From the NCBI RefSeq assembly GCF_004362515.1, contig NZ_SNXU01000001.1, positions 5,146,001-5,210,000 of the forward strand: a DNA stretch of 64,000 nt. Reading direction: 5' to 3'. A program made the translations under genes and the position numbers. The notes below the pieces were generated by a model, which made no database searches, was not told the DNA's origin, and saw nothing but the letters and a program-made list of their open reading frames with translations. The DNA comes from Actinokineospora alba. GTDB taxonomy: Bacteria > Actinomycetota > Actinomycetes > Mycobacteriales > Pseudonocardiaceae. Positions 40,134 through 49,234 of the stretch are shown here, piece by piece. Each line of letters starts with the position of its first letter. The stretch's first letter is position 1.

Positions 40134-40814
40134 TTAGCGCGGCGACGGCTCACCGGGAACCACGACACCACGGTCGAAGGCGTAGACGATCGCGGCGGCC
40201 CGGTCGCGCAGGCCGAGCTTGCCGAAGATGTGCCCGATGTGGCTCTTCACCGTGACCTCGGAGATGCCGAGCCGCTGGGCGATCTCCGTGTTGGACCAGC
40301 CCCGGCCCAGTTGGCTCAGGACGTCGAACTCGCGCGCGGTCAGCCGCTCGCGCACCGCGGAGCCGTCGCCCGGCCCGGTCGGGACGGTGCGGTACGCGCT
40401 CAGGACGCGCCCGGTCACCGCGGGGTCGAGGCAGGCCCCGCCCGCGGCGACCGCCCGCACAGCGCTGATGAGGTCCTCGGCGGGGGAGTCCTTCAGGATG
40501 AACCCGGCCGCACCCGCCCGCAGCGCGCCGGAGAGCAGTTCGTCGTCGTCGAAGGTGGTCAGCACCAGGACCGGCGGGGCCTGCGCGCGCTCGCGCAGCC
40601 GCCGGGTGGCCTCGATGCCGTCCACCCGCTTCATCCTCAGGTCCATGACCACCACATCGGGGCTGGTCGCGGCCAGGGCGGCGGGCACCTCGTCGCCGTC
40701 GGCGCACTCGCCGACGATCACGAAGCCGTCCTTGCGCCGCAGGATCCGCCGCAGGCCCGAGCGCACCAGTTCCTGGTCGTCGACCAGCAGCACGCGGACG
40801 TCCCCGACAGTCAC
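40134..40814 (-). CDS. NarL-type response regulator of a two-component pair
   Basis: A 226-residue regulator. The receiver has VLLVDDQELVRSGLRRIL, phospho-acceptor Asp58 (VVMDLRMKRVDG), LTTFDDDE and the LKDSPAEDL lysine. The LuxR-type helix-turn-helix is LTAREFDVLSQLGRGWSNTEIAQRLGISEVTVKSHIGHIFGKLGLRDR. GTG 40814 overlaps the histidine kinase stop (GTGA), so the pair is co-translated. Its targets are not evident from the neighbours. Confidence 0.93.
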   Translation of the reverse strand: MTVGDVRVLLVDDQELVRSGLRRILRRKDGFVIVGECADGDEVPAALAATSPDVVVMDLRMKRVDGIEATRRLRERAQAPPVLVLTTFDDDELLSGALRAGAAGFILKDSPAEDLISAVRAVAAGGACLDPAVTGRVLSAYRTVPTGPGDGSAVRERLTAREFDVLSQLGRGWSNTEIAQRLGISEVTVKSHIGHIFGKLGLRDRAAAIVYAFDRGVVVPGEPSPR

Positions 40815-42007
40815 GGCGCCTCCTGGACGCGGCGGCGCAGCGCGCAGGACCACCCGGTGCTGTCGGTGTCCAGCGGGACCTCCGCGTGGACCAGCCATCC
40901 CCGCGGCCCGGGCCCGGCGCGCAGGCTCCCGCCGAGCAGGTCGGCCCGTCTCCGCATGCCGTCCACCCCGGAGCCCGGCCCGGTCGCGGTTGTGGGTGTG
41001 GCAGGCGTGTCGTTGCGCACCGACAGAGTGACCTGGGCCGAGCCGATGTCGAGGTCGACCTCGGCGGTCGCGGCCGGGGTGTGCTTGGCGACGTTGGCCA
41101 GGGATTCCTGGGTGATCCGGTACAGGCCGAGTCCCACCGACGGCGGCACGTCCGCCGGGTCCCCACGCACCTGGTATTCGACTCGCAAGCCGGCCCGGCG
41201 GAAGTCGTCGACCAGGTCGCCGAGGTCGCCGACGCCCGGTTCGGGCCGGGTGCCCGACGGGCCGGCCGCCAGCAGGCCGACGGTGCGCCGGATGTCGGCC
41301 ATGGCCTGCCTGCCCTGGCGTTCGGCGTCGGTCAGCGCGGCCACCGCCTCATCGAGGTCCTCGTCCTGCTGCAGCGCGCGCCGGGCGGCGGTCAGGTGCA
41401 GCAGCGTGACGCTCAACGAGTGCGCGATGACGTCGTGGACTTCCCGGGCGATGCGCTGCCGCTCACCGGTGGCGGCCTGCTCGGCCAGGCTCGCCCGGGC
41501 GGCGCGTTCCTGTTGCAGCAGCCGCAACTGGGTGAGGACCACGAAGCCGACCGTCCAGCCGATCACGACCGCGGTGGCGTACAGCGGCGCGCCTTCCAGC
41601 CGCCCCGCCGTCGCGGGTACCACGAGCGCGACCAGCATGCAGACCGCCGCGGCCACGCTGACCGGCAGCGTCGCCGTCGCCGCCACCTCGGCGGCCAGGA
41701 TGACCAGGATGAAGGGCGCGAAGTCGGACTCGACCGGCTCCACGAGCAGCACCGACGTGCCCGCGATGGCGAGAACCGCCATCAGCGGCCGCGGCATCTT
41801 GCCGCCGGTGGCCAGGTCGAAGAGCACCGGGGACACCGCGATCAGCGCCCACAGCAGCGCCCACCGCGGCGGGACGACGGCGTCGCGCTGCACGAGGGCC
41901 GCGGCGGCGGCCGCCAGCGCGCCGATCGACACGGTCAGCGCCATCCAGAGCGGGTAGCCGTACCCGCTCCTGGCCACCCGTGCCCGCATCCGGTCGACAA
42001 GCGTCAC
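40811..42007 (-). CDS. NarL-family sensor histidine kinase
   Basis: A 398-residue membrane kinase. Roughly five or six hydrophobic segments in the first 165 residues form a sensor without a large outer loop. The HisKA_3 dimerisation helix follows, with His191 in REVHDVIAHSLSV. The HATPase_c domain is visible as LYRITQESLANVAKHTPAA (N box) and GSGVDGMRRRADLLGGSL (G box). It would phosphorylate Asp58 of the adjacent regulator. The signal is unknown. Confidence 0.92.
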   Translation of the reverse strand: MTLVDRMRARVARSGYGYPLWMALTVSIGALAAAAAALVQRDAVVPPRWALLWALIAVSPVLFDLATGGKMPRPLMAVLAIAGTSVLLVEPVESDFAPFILVILAAEVAATATLPVSVAAAVCMLVALVVPATAGRLEGAPLYATAVVIGWTVGFVVLTQLRLLQQERAARASLAEQAATGERQRIAREVHDVIAHSLSVTLLHLTAARRALQQDEDLDEAVAALTDAERQGRQAMADIRRTVGLLAAGPSGTRPEPGVGDLGDLVDDFRRAGLRVEYQVRGDPADVPPSVGLGLYRITQESLANVAKHTPAATAEVDLDIGSAQVTLSVRNDTPATPTTATGPGSGVDGMRRRADLLGGSLRAGPGPRGWLVHAEVPLDTDSTGWSCALRRRVQEAP

Positions 42008-42166
42008 GGCCTCAGATTACGGCGGAGAACCCTCCGCCACATCGTTCCCCGGGCGGGGTGGATCTCCGCCCACGGGTGGAGGCGAAGTCCCACCCCCGGC
42101 ACGGCGACGGCGGGCCGCCCGAGCTCTTAGTGTCGAGAAGTCAGCCGGATTCCGTGGAGGTGGACG

Positions 42167-42556
42167 ATGTCGTGGGCAGAGACGCACGCACGCAAGGCCG
42201 TTCTCGACGCCGTGCTGCGGCGGGCGCGGCAGGATCCGACCGCCCCACCGGCGCTCGACGACATCCCCGACGCCCGGCGCCTGTTCGGCACCGCCGACGG
42301 GGTGCTGCTGGCGTTGCAGCAGCGCTGGACCACCACGCTCGCCGCCAGACTCGACCAGGCGATCGAGTCCGACACCGACCCGCACGAGGCCCGGTCCCGG
42401 CTCGCCGCCGAACAGCCCGTCCTGCGGGCGGTCCTGGACGCGGGCGCTGCCCGGTCGGCCGCCCTGCGCGAGACCCAACGCGGGGAGCGGCGGATGGTCG
42501 TCTCCAGCACGAACTTCGCGAGCCACCGCACGACGGTCGGTGCTGAGCGTCGCTAG
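42167..42556 (+). CDS. Conserved hypothetical protein
   Basis: A 129-residue helical protein: ETHARKAVLDAVLRRARQDPTAPPAL, LFGTADGVLLALQQRWTTTLAARLDQAIE, ARSRLAAEQPVLRAVLDAG. GTGGAGG lies upstream of ATG 42167, a good ribosome site. The pattern resembles actinomycete hypothetical proteins of similar length; no function is known to me. It is divergent from the two-component genes, and its last 4 nt overlap the end of the convergent NmrA-like gene. Confidence 0.7.
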   Translation: MSWAETHARKAVLDAVLRRARQDPTAPPALDDIPDARRLFGTADGVLLALQQRWTTTLAARLDQAIESDTDPHEARSRLAAEQPVLRAVLDAGAARSAALRETQRGERRMVVSSTNFASHRTTVGAERR

Positions 42557-43416
42557 CCGCGCGGGGACCGCTGTCGGATGAGCCATTCCCGCACGGTGGC
42601 CGCCGACGGCAGGATCTCCAGGGTCGGCGCCGTCTCGAGCGCGACGTCCTCGGTGCGCAGCCACCGCCACATGTGGGTGAGGTCCGGGTCGACGAAGCGG
42701 TCGAAGAGCCACACCGGCATCGGGAACCGCGCCGGTGGCCTGCCCGTCACCTCACGCCAGATCTCGCGGCATTCCGCCATCGACCGGACGTCGGCGGCCA
42801 GCGGGATGTCGGCGCCGAGGAACCGGTCCGGGTCGGCGAAGACCCGGGCGGCGACGGCGCCGAGGTCGTCGACGCTGATCCACACCACCGGGCGGTGGGC
42901 GCCCATCAGCTTCGGCATCAGGTGCCACGCCGACACCGGCGGGAAGTAGCTCTTGTCGGTCATCAGCTCCATGAACGCCATCGGCCGCAACTCGGTCACG
43001 GGAAGGCCGAGGACGCGCATGTGCGCCCGCACGGCGAGTTTCGAGTCCCACGACCCGACTCCGGTTTTGTAGCCGGTCCCGGCGGAGCCGTGCACCAGGT
43101 GCTGAACACCTGCCGCCTTCGCCGCGTCCGCGACGTTCTTTCCCTGCCGCACCTCGGCTTCCAGCCCGCTGATCATGAAGTTCTGCACGCTGTAGACCCC
43201 GTAGGCGCCCGCGAAGGCGGGGGAGAGGGTGTCGCGGTGGTCCATGTCGGCTTGGACCACTTCGGCGCCCGCCACCGCGAGCGCGCGGGCCTTCGCGCCG
43301 CGGGGGTAGCGCGTGATCGCCCGGACCCGCCAGCCGTCGGCCAGCAGGTGCCGCGCGACCGCGCCGCCTTGACGGCCGGTCGCTCCGGTCACGACGACGA
43401 CGCGATCGCTGGTCAT
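42553..43416 (-). CDS. NmrA/HSCARG-like NAD(P)-binding protein
   Basis: A 287-residue atypical SDR. It has VVVTGATGRQGGAVARHLLADGWRVRAITR, VQADMDHRDTL, GVYSVQNF, HLVHGSAGTGYKTG, LRPMAFMELM and WISVDDLGAVAARVFAD. NmrA-type proteins bind NADP and act as redox sensors or reductases; no catalytic YxxxK is evident. I chose ATG 43416 because CAGGGGAAA lies upstream. It may respond to NAD(P)H balance (family knowledge), but its role here is unknown. Confidence 0.85.
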   Translation of the reverse strand: MTSDRVVVVTGATGRQGGAVARHLLADGWRVRAITRYPRGAKARALAVAGAEVVQADMDHRDTLSPAFAGAYGVYSVQNFMISGLEAEVRQGKNVADAAKAAGVQHLVHGSAGTGYKTGVGSWDSKLAVRAHMRVLGLPVTELRPMAFMELMTDKSYFPPVSAWHLMPKLMGAHRPVVWISVDDLGAVAARVFADPDRFLGADIPLAADVRSMAECREIWREVTGRPPARFPMPVWLFDRFVDPDLTHMWRWLRTEDVALETAPTLEILPSAATVREWLIRQRSPRG

Positions 43417-43567
43417 CGGCTTTCCCCTGACCTGGTGAGCGTCCGTCCAATGTAGCCACCGGTGGACCCGCCGAACAGGGACTACGTGCCCCGATCGGAT
43501 CTTGCGGCGACGCCCCGGATATCGCCAGGGTGAGAAGAACTTTCCGGTCCGACAAGGAGGTCGGTAC

Positions 43568-44608
43568 ATGTCGACACAGCTGCCCCGCCGCACAGTGATC
43601 ACCGCCGCCGCGCTGAGCCCCGCGCTCGCGGTCGGCGCGCCCGCCGCCGCGCAGGCCGCGCCCGGGGGTTCGGTGATCCGCGACGTCGTGCTGGCCGTGC
43701 ACGGCGGCGCGGGCTCGCTGCCCCGGGGCAGCATCACCCCGGCCCAGGAGAAGGCCTACCGCGACGCCCTCGAAAAGGCGCTGCGGACCGGGGCCGGGCT
43801 GCTCTCCGGTGGCGCCCCCGCGCTCGACGCGGTGGAGGCGGCTGTCCGGGTCCTGGAGGACGACCCGAACTTCAACGCGGGCAAGGGCGCGGTGTTCAAC
43901 ACCGACGCCGAGCACGAACTCGACGCCTCGATCATGAACGGCAAGGACCTGCGGTCCGGGGCGGTCGCCGGCGTGCACAACACCCGCAACCCGATCTCGC
44001 TGGCGCGCATGGTGATGGAGCGCTCCCGGCACGTGCTCATGGCGGGCAAGGGCGCCGACATCTTCGCGCTGCAGAACGGTCTCGCGTACACGACCCAGGA
44101 CTACTTCTTCACCCAGCGGCGGTGGGACGCGCTGCTCAACGCGAAGAACCCGCCGCCGGTGCCGCCGAGCGTCACCGAGGGGCAGACCGTCGGCGCGGTC
44201 GCCGTCGACCAGGGCCGTGACGTCGCCGCGGCCACCTCCACCGGGGGCCTGACCAACAAGCTGGTGGGCCGCGTCGGCGACTCCCCGGTCATCGGCGCGG
44301 GGACCTACGCCAACAGCCGCACGGTCGCGGTGTCGTGCACCGGGACCGGTGAGGTGTTCATCCGCGGCGTCGCGGCCTACGACATCTCGGCCCTGATGGA
44401 GTACACCGGCGCCGCCGTGCAGGACGCCGCCGCGAAGGTCATCACCCAGAAGATCCCCGCACTCGGCGCGACCGGCGGCGCGATCGCCCTCGACCCCCGA
44501 GGGCGTCTCGCCACCCCGCACAGCACCTTGGGGATCATCAACGGCTACATCACCCGCGACGGCACCGTCGTCACCCGCCTCTACAACGACGAGACCCCGC
44601 CGCACTGA
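43568..44608 (+). CDS. Exported isoaspartyl peptidase / L-asparaginase (Ntn hydrolase)
   Basis: A 346-residue type 2 asparaginase. The N-terminus LPRRTVITAAAL followed by an Ala-rich segment looks like a Tat or Sec export signal. It has VLAVHGGAGSL, LDAVEAAVRVLEDDPNFNAGKG and MNGKDLRSGAVAGV. The autocleavage site is before the nucleophile Thr in EGQTVGAVAVD, and AAATSTGGLTNK follows. The residue before that Thr is Gln where Asp is more usual. AAGGAGGT gives a strong start at ATG 43568. It would split isoaspartyl peptides or asparagine outside the cell. Confidence 0.9.
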   Translation: MSTQLPRRTVITAAALSPALAVGAPAAAQAAPGGSVIRDVVLAVHGGAGSLPRGSITPAQEKAYRDALEKALRTGAGLLSGGAPALDAVEAAVRVLEDDPNFNAGKGAVFNTDAEHELDASIMNGKDLRSGAVAGVHNTRNPISLARMVMERSRHVLMAGKGADIFALQNGLAYTTQDYFFTQRRWDALLNAKNPPPVPPSVTEGQTVGAVAVDQGRDVAAATSTGGLTNKLVGRVGDSPVIGAGTYANSRTVAVSCTGTGEVFIRGVAAYDISALMEYTGAAVQDAAAKVITQKIPALGATGGAIALDPRGRLATPHSTLGIINGYITRDGTVVTRLYNDETPPH

Positions 44609-44617
44609 CCTTTCCTG

Positions 44618-44634
44618 GAACCCGCCGAGGGTTC
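44618..44634 (+). terminator. Weak terminator hairpin
   Basis: GAACCC and GGGTTC form a 6-bp stem with a 5-nt loop, 10 nt past the asparaginase stop and before the flavoprotein gene. No T-run. Confidence 0.35.
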
Positions 44635-44662
44635 GGCCGCCACCATCGACGAGACTGACGCG

Positions 44663-45730
44663 GTGGAACGGAACGTGGCCGACCAGGTGTCCGCCGTGGT
44701 GATCGGCGCAGGTCAGGCCGGTCTCGCGGCGGGTTTCCACCTGCGCCGCGCCGGCGTCGACTTCGTCATCCTCGACGCCCAGACCGAACCCGGCGGCGCC
44801 TGGACCCGCGGGTGGGACTCGCTGCGGCTGTTCTCACCGGCGCGGCACAGCTCGCTGCCCGGCAGGCCGATGCCACCGTTTCGCGCGGACGACGGCTATC
44901 CCACGGCCGGGCATGTCGTGGACTACCTCGCCGACTACGAGAAGCGCTACGACCTGCCGATCATCCGCCCCGCGCGGGTGCGCGAGGTTCGCCCCGACGG
45001 CGAGCGCCTGCGCGTGGTCTCCGACGCGGGCGAGTGGTCCGCGCGGTTCGTCCTCAGCGCCACCGGCACGTGGTGGCGCCCGTTCATTCCGGCGGTGCCA
45101 GGCACCTTCGGCGGACGGCAGTCGCACACCGCCGGCTACCGCGGGCCCGCCGAGTTCGCCGGGGCCCGGGTGGTCGTCGTGGGTGGCGGCAACTCCGGCG
45201 CTCAGATCGCGGCCGACCTGGCCGCCTCCGCCGAGGTGCTCTGGGCGACCCGCCGCGCACCGCGCTACCTGCCCGACCACATCGACGGCCGCGCCCTGTT
45301 CGACGTGGCGACCCGCCGCAAACAGGCCTTGGACAAAGGCGAGGCTGACGACGCGGGGGTGGCAGGCCTAGGCGACATCGTGGCCGTGCCACCCGTACGT
45401 CAGGCCCGCGACCGCGGCCTGCTCGTCGCACGGCCCATGTTCGCCCGGCTCGACGACACGGGGCCGGTATGGGCGGACGGAACGCGGGAAGCGGTGGACG
45501 CCATCATCTGGTGCACCGGCTTCCGCCCCGCGCTGAGCCACCTCACGCCGCTGCGGCTGCGCACCGAGAACGGGCACATCGCCACCGTCGGCACCCGCGC
45601 GGTCGACGAACCGCGCCTGCACCTGCTCGGCTACGGCGACTGGACCGGCCCCGCGTCGGCCACCCTCATCGGCGTCGGCCCCACGGCGCGCGCCGCCGCA
45701 CGAGAGGTCGCCGACTCACTCGGTTCCTGA
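44663..45730 (+). CDS. FAD-dependent NAD(P)-binding oxidoreductase (flavin monooxygenase-like)
   Basis: A 355-residue flavoprotein. The first Rossmann motif VVIGAGQAGLAAGFHLRRAG binds FAD; EPGGAWTRGWDSLRLFSPA is typical of flavin-containing monooxygenases and ArsO/CzcO-type proteins. The second motif VVVGGGNSGAQIAADLA binds NADP, and IIWCTGFRP completes the pattern. Substrate unknown. GTG 44663 is chosen; GTG 44675 is possible. It is convergent with the galactonate operon and ends exactly beside its last gene. Confidence 0.87.
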   Translation: MERNVADQVSAVVIGAGQAGLAAGFHLRRAGVDFVILDAQTEPGGAWTRGWDSLRLFSPARHSSLPGRPMPPFRADDGYPTAGHVVDYLADYEKRYDLPIIRPARVREVRPDGERLRVVSDAGEWSARFVLSATGTWWRPFIPAVPGTFGGRQSHTAGYRGPAEFAGARVVVVGGGNSGAQIAADLAASAEVLWATRRAPRYLPDHIDGRALFDVATRRKQALDKGEADDAGVAGLGDIVAVPPVRQARDRGLLVARPMFARLDDTGPVWADGTREAVDAIIWCTGFRPALSHLTPLRLRTENGHIATVGTRAVDEPRLHLLGYGDWTGPASATLIGVGPTARAAAREVADSLGS

Positions 45731-46876
45731 TCACCACTCCGCGAGGGAGCCGTCATCGCGGCGCCAGAGTGGATTGCGCCAGCGGTGGCCGGTCTCGGCC
45801 GCCTTCTCCACCGCCTTCTCATTGACCTCGATTCCCAGCCCCGGGGCGGTAAGCAGGGCGACATGGCCGTCGGCGTAGTCGAAGACCCCCGGGTCGGCCA
45901 GGTAGTCGAGCAGGTCGGAGCCCTCGTTGTAGTGGATGCCGAGGCTCTGCTCCTGGATGAGCAGGTTCGGGGTGGCGAACCCGACCTGCAGGCACGCGGC
46001 GAGGGCGATCGGCCCGAGTGGGCAGTGTGGGGCGAGGGACACGTCGTGCGCCTCGGCCATCGCGGCGATGCGGCGGACCTCGGAGATGCCGCCCGCGTGC
46101 GACAGGTCCGGCTGGGCGACGGCGATGCCCTGGCTCAGCACCGACTTGAAGTCCCAGCGGGAGTAGAGCCGTTCCCCGGTGGCGATGGGGATGCTGGTGG
46201 AGCGCACGATCTCGCCGATGTGGTCGCTGAGTTCGGGAACGAGCGGTTCCTCGACGAACATCGGCAGCAGCGGTTCCAGCAGCGGCAACACCCGTCGGGC
46301 CATCGGGATGGTGAGCCTGCCGTGGAAGTCGACCGCGATGTCGAACTCGTCGCCCACCGCGTCGCGCACGGCGGCGAGGCGGTCGACGATGCCGTGCACC
46401 GCTTTCGGCGTGTCGAGCAGCCGCAGCTCGGGCGAGGCGTTCATCTTGATCGCGGTGAAGCCCTGTTCCTTGCGCTCCAGCGCGGCTTCGGCGACCTCGC
46501 CGGGCCGGTCGCCGCCGATCCAGCTGTACATCCGGATCCGGTCGCGGACCCGGCCGCCGAGGAGCTGCCACACCGGCACCCCGAGCGCCTTGCCCGTGAT
46601 GTCCCACAGCGCCTGGTCGATGCCCGCGACCGCGCTGGAGAGGATCGGGCCGCCGCGGTAGAAGCCGCCCTTGGTGTGCACCTGCCAGTGGTCCTCGATC
46701 CGCAGCGGGTCCTGGCCGATGAGGTAGTCGGACAGCTCGTCGACGGCGGCGGCGACGGTGTGCGCCCGCCCCTCGATCACCGGTTCGCCCCAGCCGGTGA
46801 TCCCCTCGTCGGTCTCGACCTTGAGGAAGCACCACCGGGGCGCCACCAGGTAGGTGGTCAGGGACGTGATCTTCAC
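45731..46876 (-). CDS. dgoD: D-galactonate dehydratase
   Basis: A 381-residue enolase-superfamily enzyme that dehydrates D-galactonate to 2-keto-3-deoxy-D-galactonate. The N-terminus KITSLTTYLVAPRWCFLKVETDEG and WGEPVIEGRA match the family. Visible catalytic parts are DFHGR (metal Asp, catalytic His), EEPLVPE, GERLYSRWDF and HCPLGPIALAA. GTG 46876 overlaps the SDR stop (GTGA). It is the last gene of the five-gene operon although it acts third in the pathway. Activity on another aldonate cannot be excluded. Confidence 0.88.
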   Translation of the reverse strand: MKITSLTTYLVAPRWCFLKVETDEGITGWGEPVIEGRAHTVAAAVDELSDYLIGQDPLRIEDHWQVHTKGGFYRGGPILSSAVAGIDQALWDITGKALGVPVWQLLGGRVRDRIRMYSWIGGDRPGEVAEAALERKEQGFTAIKMNASPELRLLDTPKAVHGIVDRLAAVRDAVGDEFDIAVDFHGRLTIPMARRVLPLLEPLLPMFVEEPLVPELSDHIGEIVRSTSIPIATGERLYSRWDFKSVLSQGIAVAQPDLSHAGGISEVRRIAAMAEAHDVSLAPHCPLGPIALAACLQVGFATPNLLIQEQSLGIHYNEGSDLLDYLADPGVFDYADGHVALLTAPGLGIEVNEKAVEKAAETGHRWRNPLWRRDDGSLAEW

Positions 46877-47625
46877 AGGGACTCCTTCTTGACGCTCCAG
46901 CCGCCGTCGACGACCAGGCTGGCTCCGGTGATGTAGGCGGCCTCGGGGGAGGCCAGGAACGCGGTCGCGGCGGCGACCTCCTCGGGCAGGCCGAGCCTGC
47001 CCAGCGCGGTCGCGCCCGCCGACAGCGCGCGCCCCGCCTCGTCGACGTCGCGCCACGATTCGGTGAGGATCGGCCCAGGCTGCACGGAGTTGACCCGCAC
47101 GTGCGGCCCGTACTCGACCGCCAGCTGGCGCACCAGCGCGCTCAGTCCGCCTTTCGCCGCGGCGTACGCCGGGTAGCCGGGAAGGCCGAACGCCGCGTGC
47201 ACACTGGAGGTGGCCACGACACAGCCGCGCCGAGCGCGCAGATCATCGATGAACGTCCGGACCGCGAGGTAGCCTGCCCGGAGGTTGACCGACAGCTCGT
47301 GGTCCCACGCGGCCACCGACAACTCGTGTGCGGGCCTGTTGACGTGGATGAACGCGTTGCTGTGCAAGATGTCCACCGGGCCGAACAGCTCATGGGTCCG
47401 GTCCCGCAGCGTCACCCAGTCGTCCTCAGTGGACACATCACAGTGGACGTATGCCGCCCGGTCGCCCTCGGCCCGGATCTTCTCGGCCACCTGCTCGCCT
47501 GCTTCGTCGGCGATGTCGGCGACGACCACGGCCGCGCCTTCGGCGGCGAACCGGATCGCGCTCGCCGCGCCGATGCCGGAGGCGGCGCCGGTGACCACCG
47601 CGACTTTCCCGTGGAATCGGTTCAT
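46873..47625 (-). CDS. SDR oxidoreductase, probable D-galactose 1-dehydrogenase
   Basis: A 250-residue classical SDR with VVTGAASGIGAASAIRFAAEGA, VVADIADEAG (acidic residue after strand 2, NAD-type), CDVSTEDDW, ATSSVHAA (Ser), YPAYAAAKGG (Tyr/Lys) and VQPGPILTESW. I chose ATG 47625 because GAAGGGA sits 9 nt upstream; ATG 47643 overlaps the kinase stop but lacks a ribosome site. The other operon genes supply lactonase, dehydratase, kinase and aldolase, so oxidation of galactose at C1 is the missing step. Substrate is inferred. Confidence 0.82.
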   Translation of the reverse strand: MNRFHGKVAVVTGAASGIGAASAIRFAAEGAAVVVADIADEAGEQVAEKIRAEGDRAAYVHCDVSTEDDWVTLRDRTHELFGPVDILHSNAFIHVNRPAHELSVAAWDHELSVNLRAGYLAVRTFIDDLRARRGCVVATSSVHAAFGLPGYPAYAAAKGGLSALVRQLAVEYGPHVRVNSVQPGPILTESWRDVDEAGRALSAGATALGRLGLPEEVAAATAFLASPEAAYITGASLVVDGGWSVKKESL

Positions 47626-47639
47626 GAGTGCGTATCCCT

Positions 47640-48623
47640 TCATCGGCTGACGTCCGCCGCGTCGAGCAGTCGCAGGTCGCCCCGGCGGGGCAGGCCCTCC
47701 CAGTCGCCCGCCGCGGACACCGCGAACGCCCCGCAGGCCGCCGCCAGCCGCAGGCACCGCGCCGCGTCGGACCCGTCGAGCGTGCCCGCGAGATAGCCCG
47801 CGACGAACGCGTCGCCTGCGCCGATCGGGTCGACGCAGGTGACCGGGAACGCGGACTGGACAAGGACTTCACCGCCCGCGTGGACGAGTGCGCCCTCGGC
47901 GCCGAGCTTCAGCACGGTCGTGGCCGGGCCCAGCGCGCCGAGGGCTCGCGCCATGCGTTCGGGCTCGTCCTCGGCGACGAGCAACGATGCCTCCTCGGGA
48001 CCGGCGAAGACGATATCCGCCTGCGGCACCAGGGATCCGAGCACGGCCGATGCCGCCGTCCGCGCCCAGAGCAGCGCCCGGTAGTTGACGTCGATCGACA
48101 CAGCAACCCCCGCGGCCTTCGCCACCCGGACCGTCTCGCGGACAGCGGCGAGCGCGGTGTCGCTGAGCGCCGGCGTGATCCCGGTCAGGTGCAGGACCCG
48201 CGCTTGCGCGATGACCTCGGCGTCGACATCAGCGGGGGACAAGCGGGAGCCCGCGAGGTCGCGGCGGTAGTAGGCGACCCGGGTGCGGTCGGCCGTGCGC
48301 CGCTCGCGCAGCATCAGCCCGGTCGGCACGTCGGGCTCGACCCGGGCGCCGGAGATGTCGACGCCCTCGCCGCGCAGTCCACTGAGGACCATCGCGCCGA
48401 CCGCGTCATCGCCCACCCGGCCGACCCAGGCCGCGCGGTGCCCCAGCCTGCTGACCCCGATGGCCACCGTGGCTTCGGCGCCCGCGAAGGACAGCCGGGC
48501 CGCACCGCCGACGGCGAGCGGACCCGGTTCGGTGCTCGCCACGACTCCCATCGCCTCGCCGAACGTGACCAGCGCGGGCTCGCCTGCCCGACCACCCGTC
48601 TGCGGGTCGCCTGCCGCGGTCAT
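47640..48623 (-). CDS. PfkB-family 2-keto-3-deoxy sugar-acid kinase
   Basis: A 327-residue ribokinase-like enzyme. It has FGEAMGVVAST, GGAARLSFAGAEATVAIGVSRLG, VGRVGDDAVG, VLKLGAEGALVHAGG and the catalytic motif DPIGAGDAFVAGYLAG. It would phosphorylate 2-keto-3-deoxy-galactonate (or gluconate) at C6. The stop is 14 nt before the preferred SDR start; ATG 48623 overlaps the aldolase stop (ATGA). Confidence 0.9.
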   Translation of the reverse strand: MTAAGDPQTGGRAGEPALVTFGEAMGVVASTEPGPLAVGGAARLSFAGAEATVAIGVSRLGHRAAWVGRVGDDAVGAMVLSGLRGEGVDISGARVEPDVPTGLMLRERRTADRTRVAYYRRDLAGSRLSPADVDAEVIAQARVLHLTGITPALSDTALAAVRETVRVAKAAGVAVSIDVNYRALLWARTAASAVLGSLVPQADIVFAGPEEASLLVAEDEPERMARALGALGPATTVLKLGAEGALVHAGGEVLVQSAFPVTCVDPIGAGDAFVAGYLAGTLDGSDAARCLRLAAACGAFAVSAAGDWEGLPRRGDLRLLDAADVSR

Positions 48624-49234
48624 CGCCGGATCCGATCGATCAGCGCGTCGGCGCGGGCGCGCAGCGCGTCGAGGTCGCCGGTCTCGCAGGCGTCGCCGAT
48701 CAGTGGGGCGCCGATGCCGACCGCGCGGGCGCCCGCGTCGAGGTAGTCGGCGGCGTCGTCGAGGCCGATGCCGCCTGTCGGGACCAGTCCGATGGCGGGC
48801 AGCGGTGCCCGGATCGCCTTGAGGTGCGCGACACCGCCGGTCGCGGCTGGGAACAGCTTGACCAGGCCCGCCCCGGCCTGCCAGGCGGTGAGCACCTCGG
48901 TCGGGGTGTACGCGCCGGGCAGCACGGGCACGCCGAGCGTGCGGGCCTCGGCGATGACGTCGAGGCAGACGGCGGGGGAGATGAGGTAGCCCGCGCCCGC
49001 CTCGACCGCGCGCCGGGCTTCCTGGCGGGTGGTCACGGTGCCCGCGCCCAGCGCTATCCCGTCCGCCTTGAAGCCTGCCAGCGCCTCGTACACGCCTGGC
49101 GTGGTGAGGGTGAACTCCACCGCGCGGATTCCGGCCGCCCGCAGGGTTTCGGCGACGGCGATGAGGTGCTTCGCCGAACTCGCCCGGAGGATGGCGATCA
49201 CCGGGGTGGCGTCGAGGGCGGTGTCCAGCCGCAT
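48620..49234 (-). CDS. KDPG/KDPGal aldolase
   Basis: A 204-residue class I aldolase of the Eda/DgoA family that splits the phosphorylated keto-deoxy acid to pyruvate and glyceraldehyde-3-phosphate. It has VIAILRASS, AVEFTLTTPG (catalytic Glu), LGAGTVTT, LISPAVC, the Schiff-base Lys in AGLVKLFPA, and LVPTGGIGLDD. ATG 49234 overlaps the lactonase stop by 1 nt (TGATG), and the gene's stop overlaps the kinase start. A far longer open frame upstream is a shadow. Confidence 0.93.
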   Translation of the reverse strand: MRLDTALDATPVIAILRASSAKHLIAVAETLRAAGIRAVEFTLTTPGVYEALAGFKADGIALGAGTVTTRQEARRAVEAGAGYLISPAVCLDVIAEARTLGVPVLPGAYTPTEVLTAWQAGAGLVKLFPAATGGVAHLKAIRAPLPAIGLVPTGGIGLDDAADYLDAGARAVGIGAPLIGDACETGDLDALRARADALIDRIRR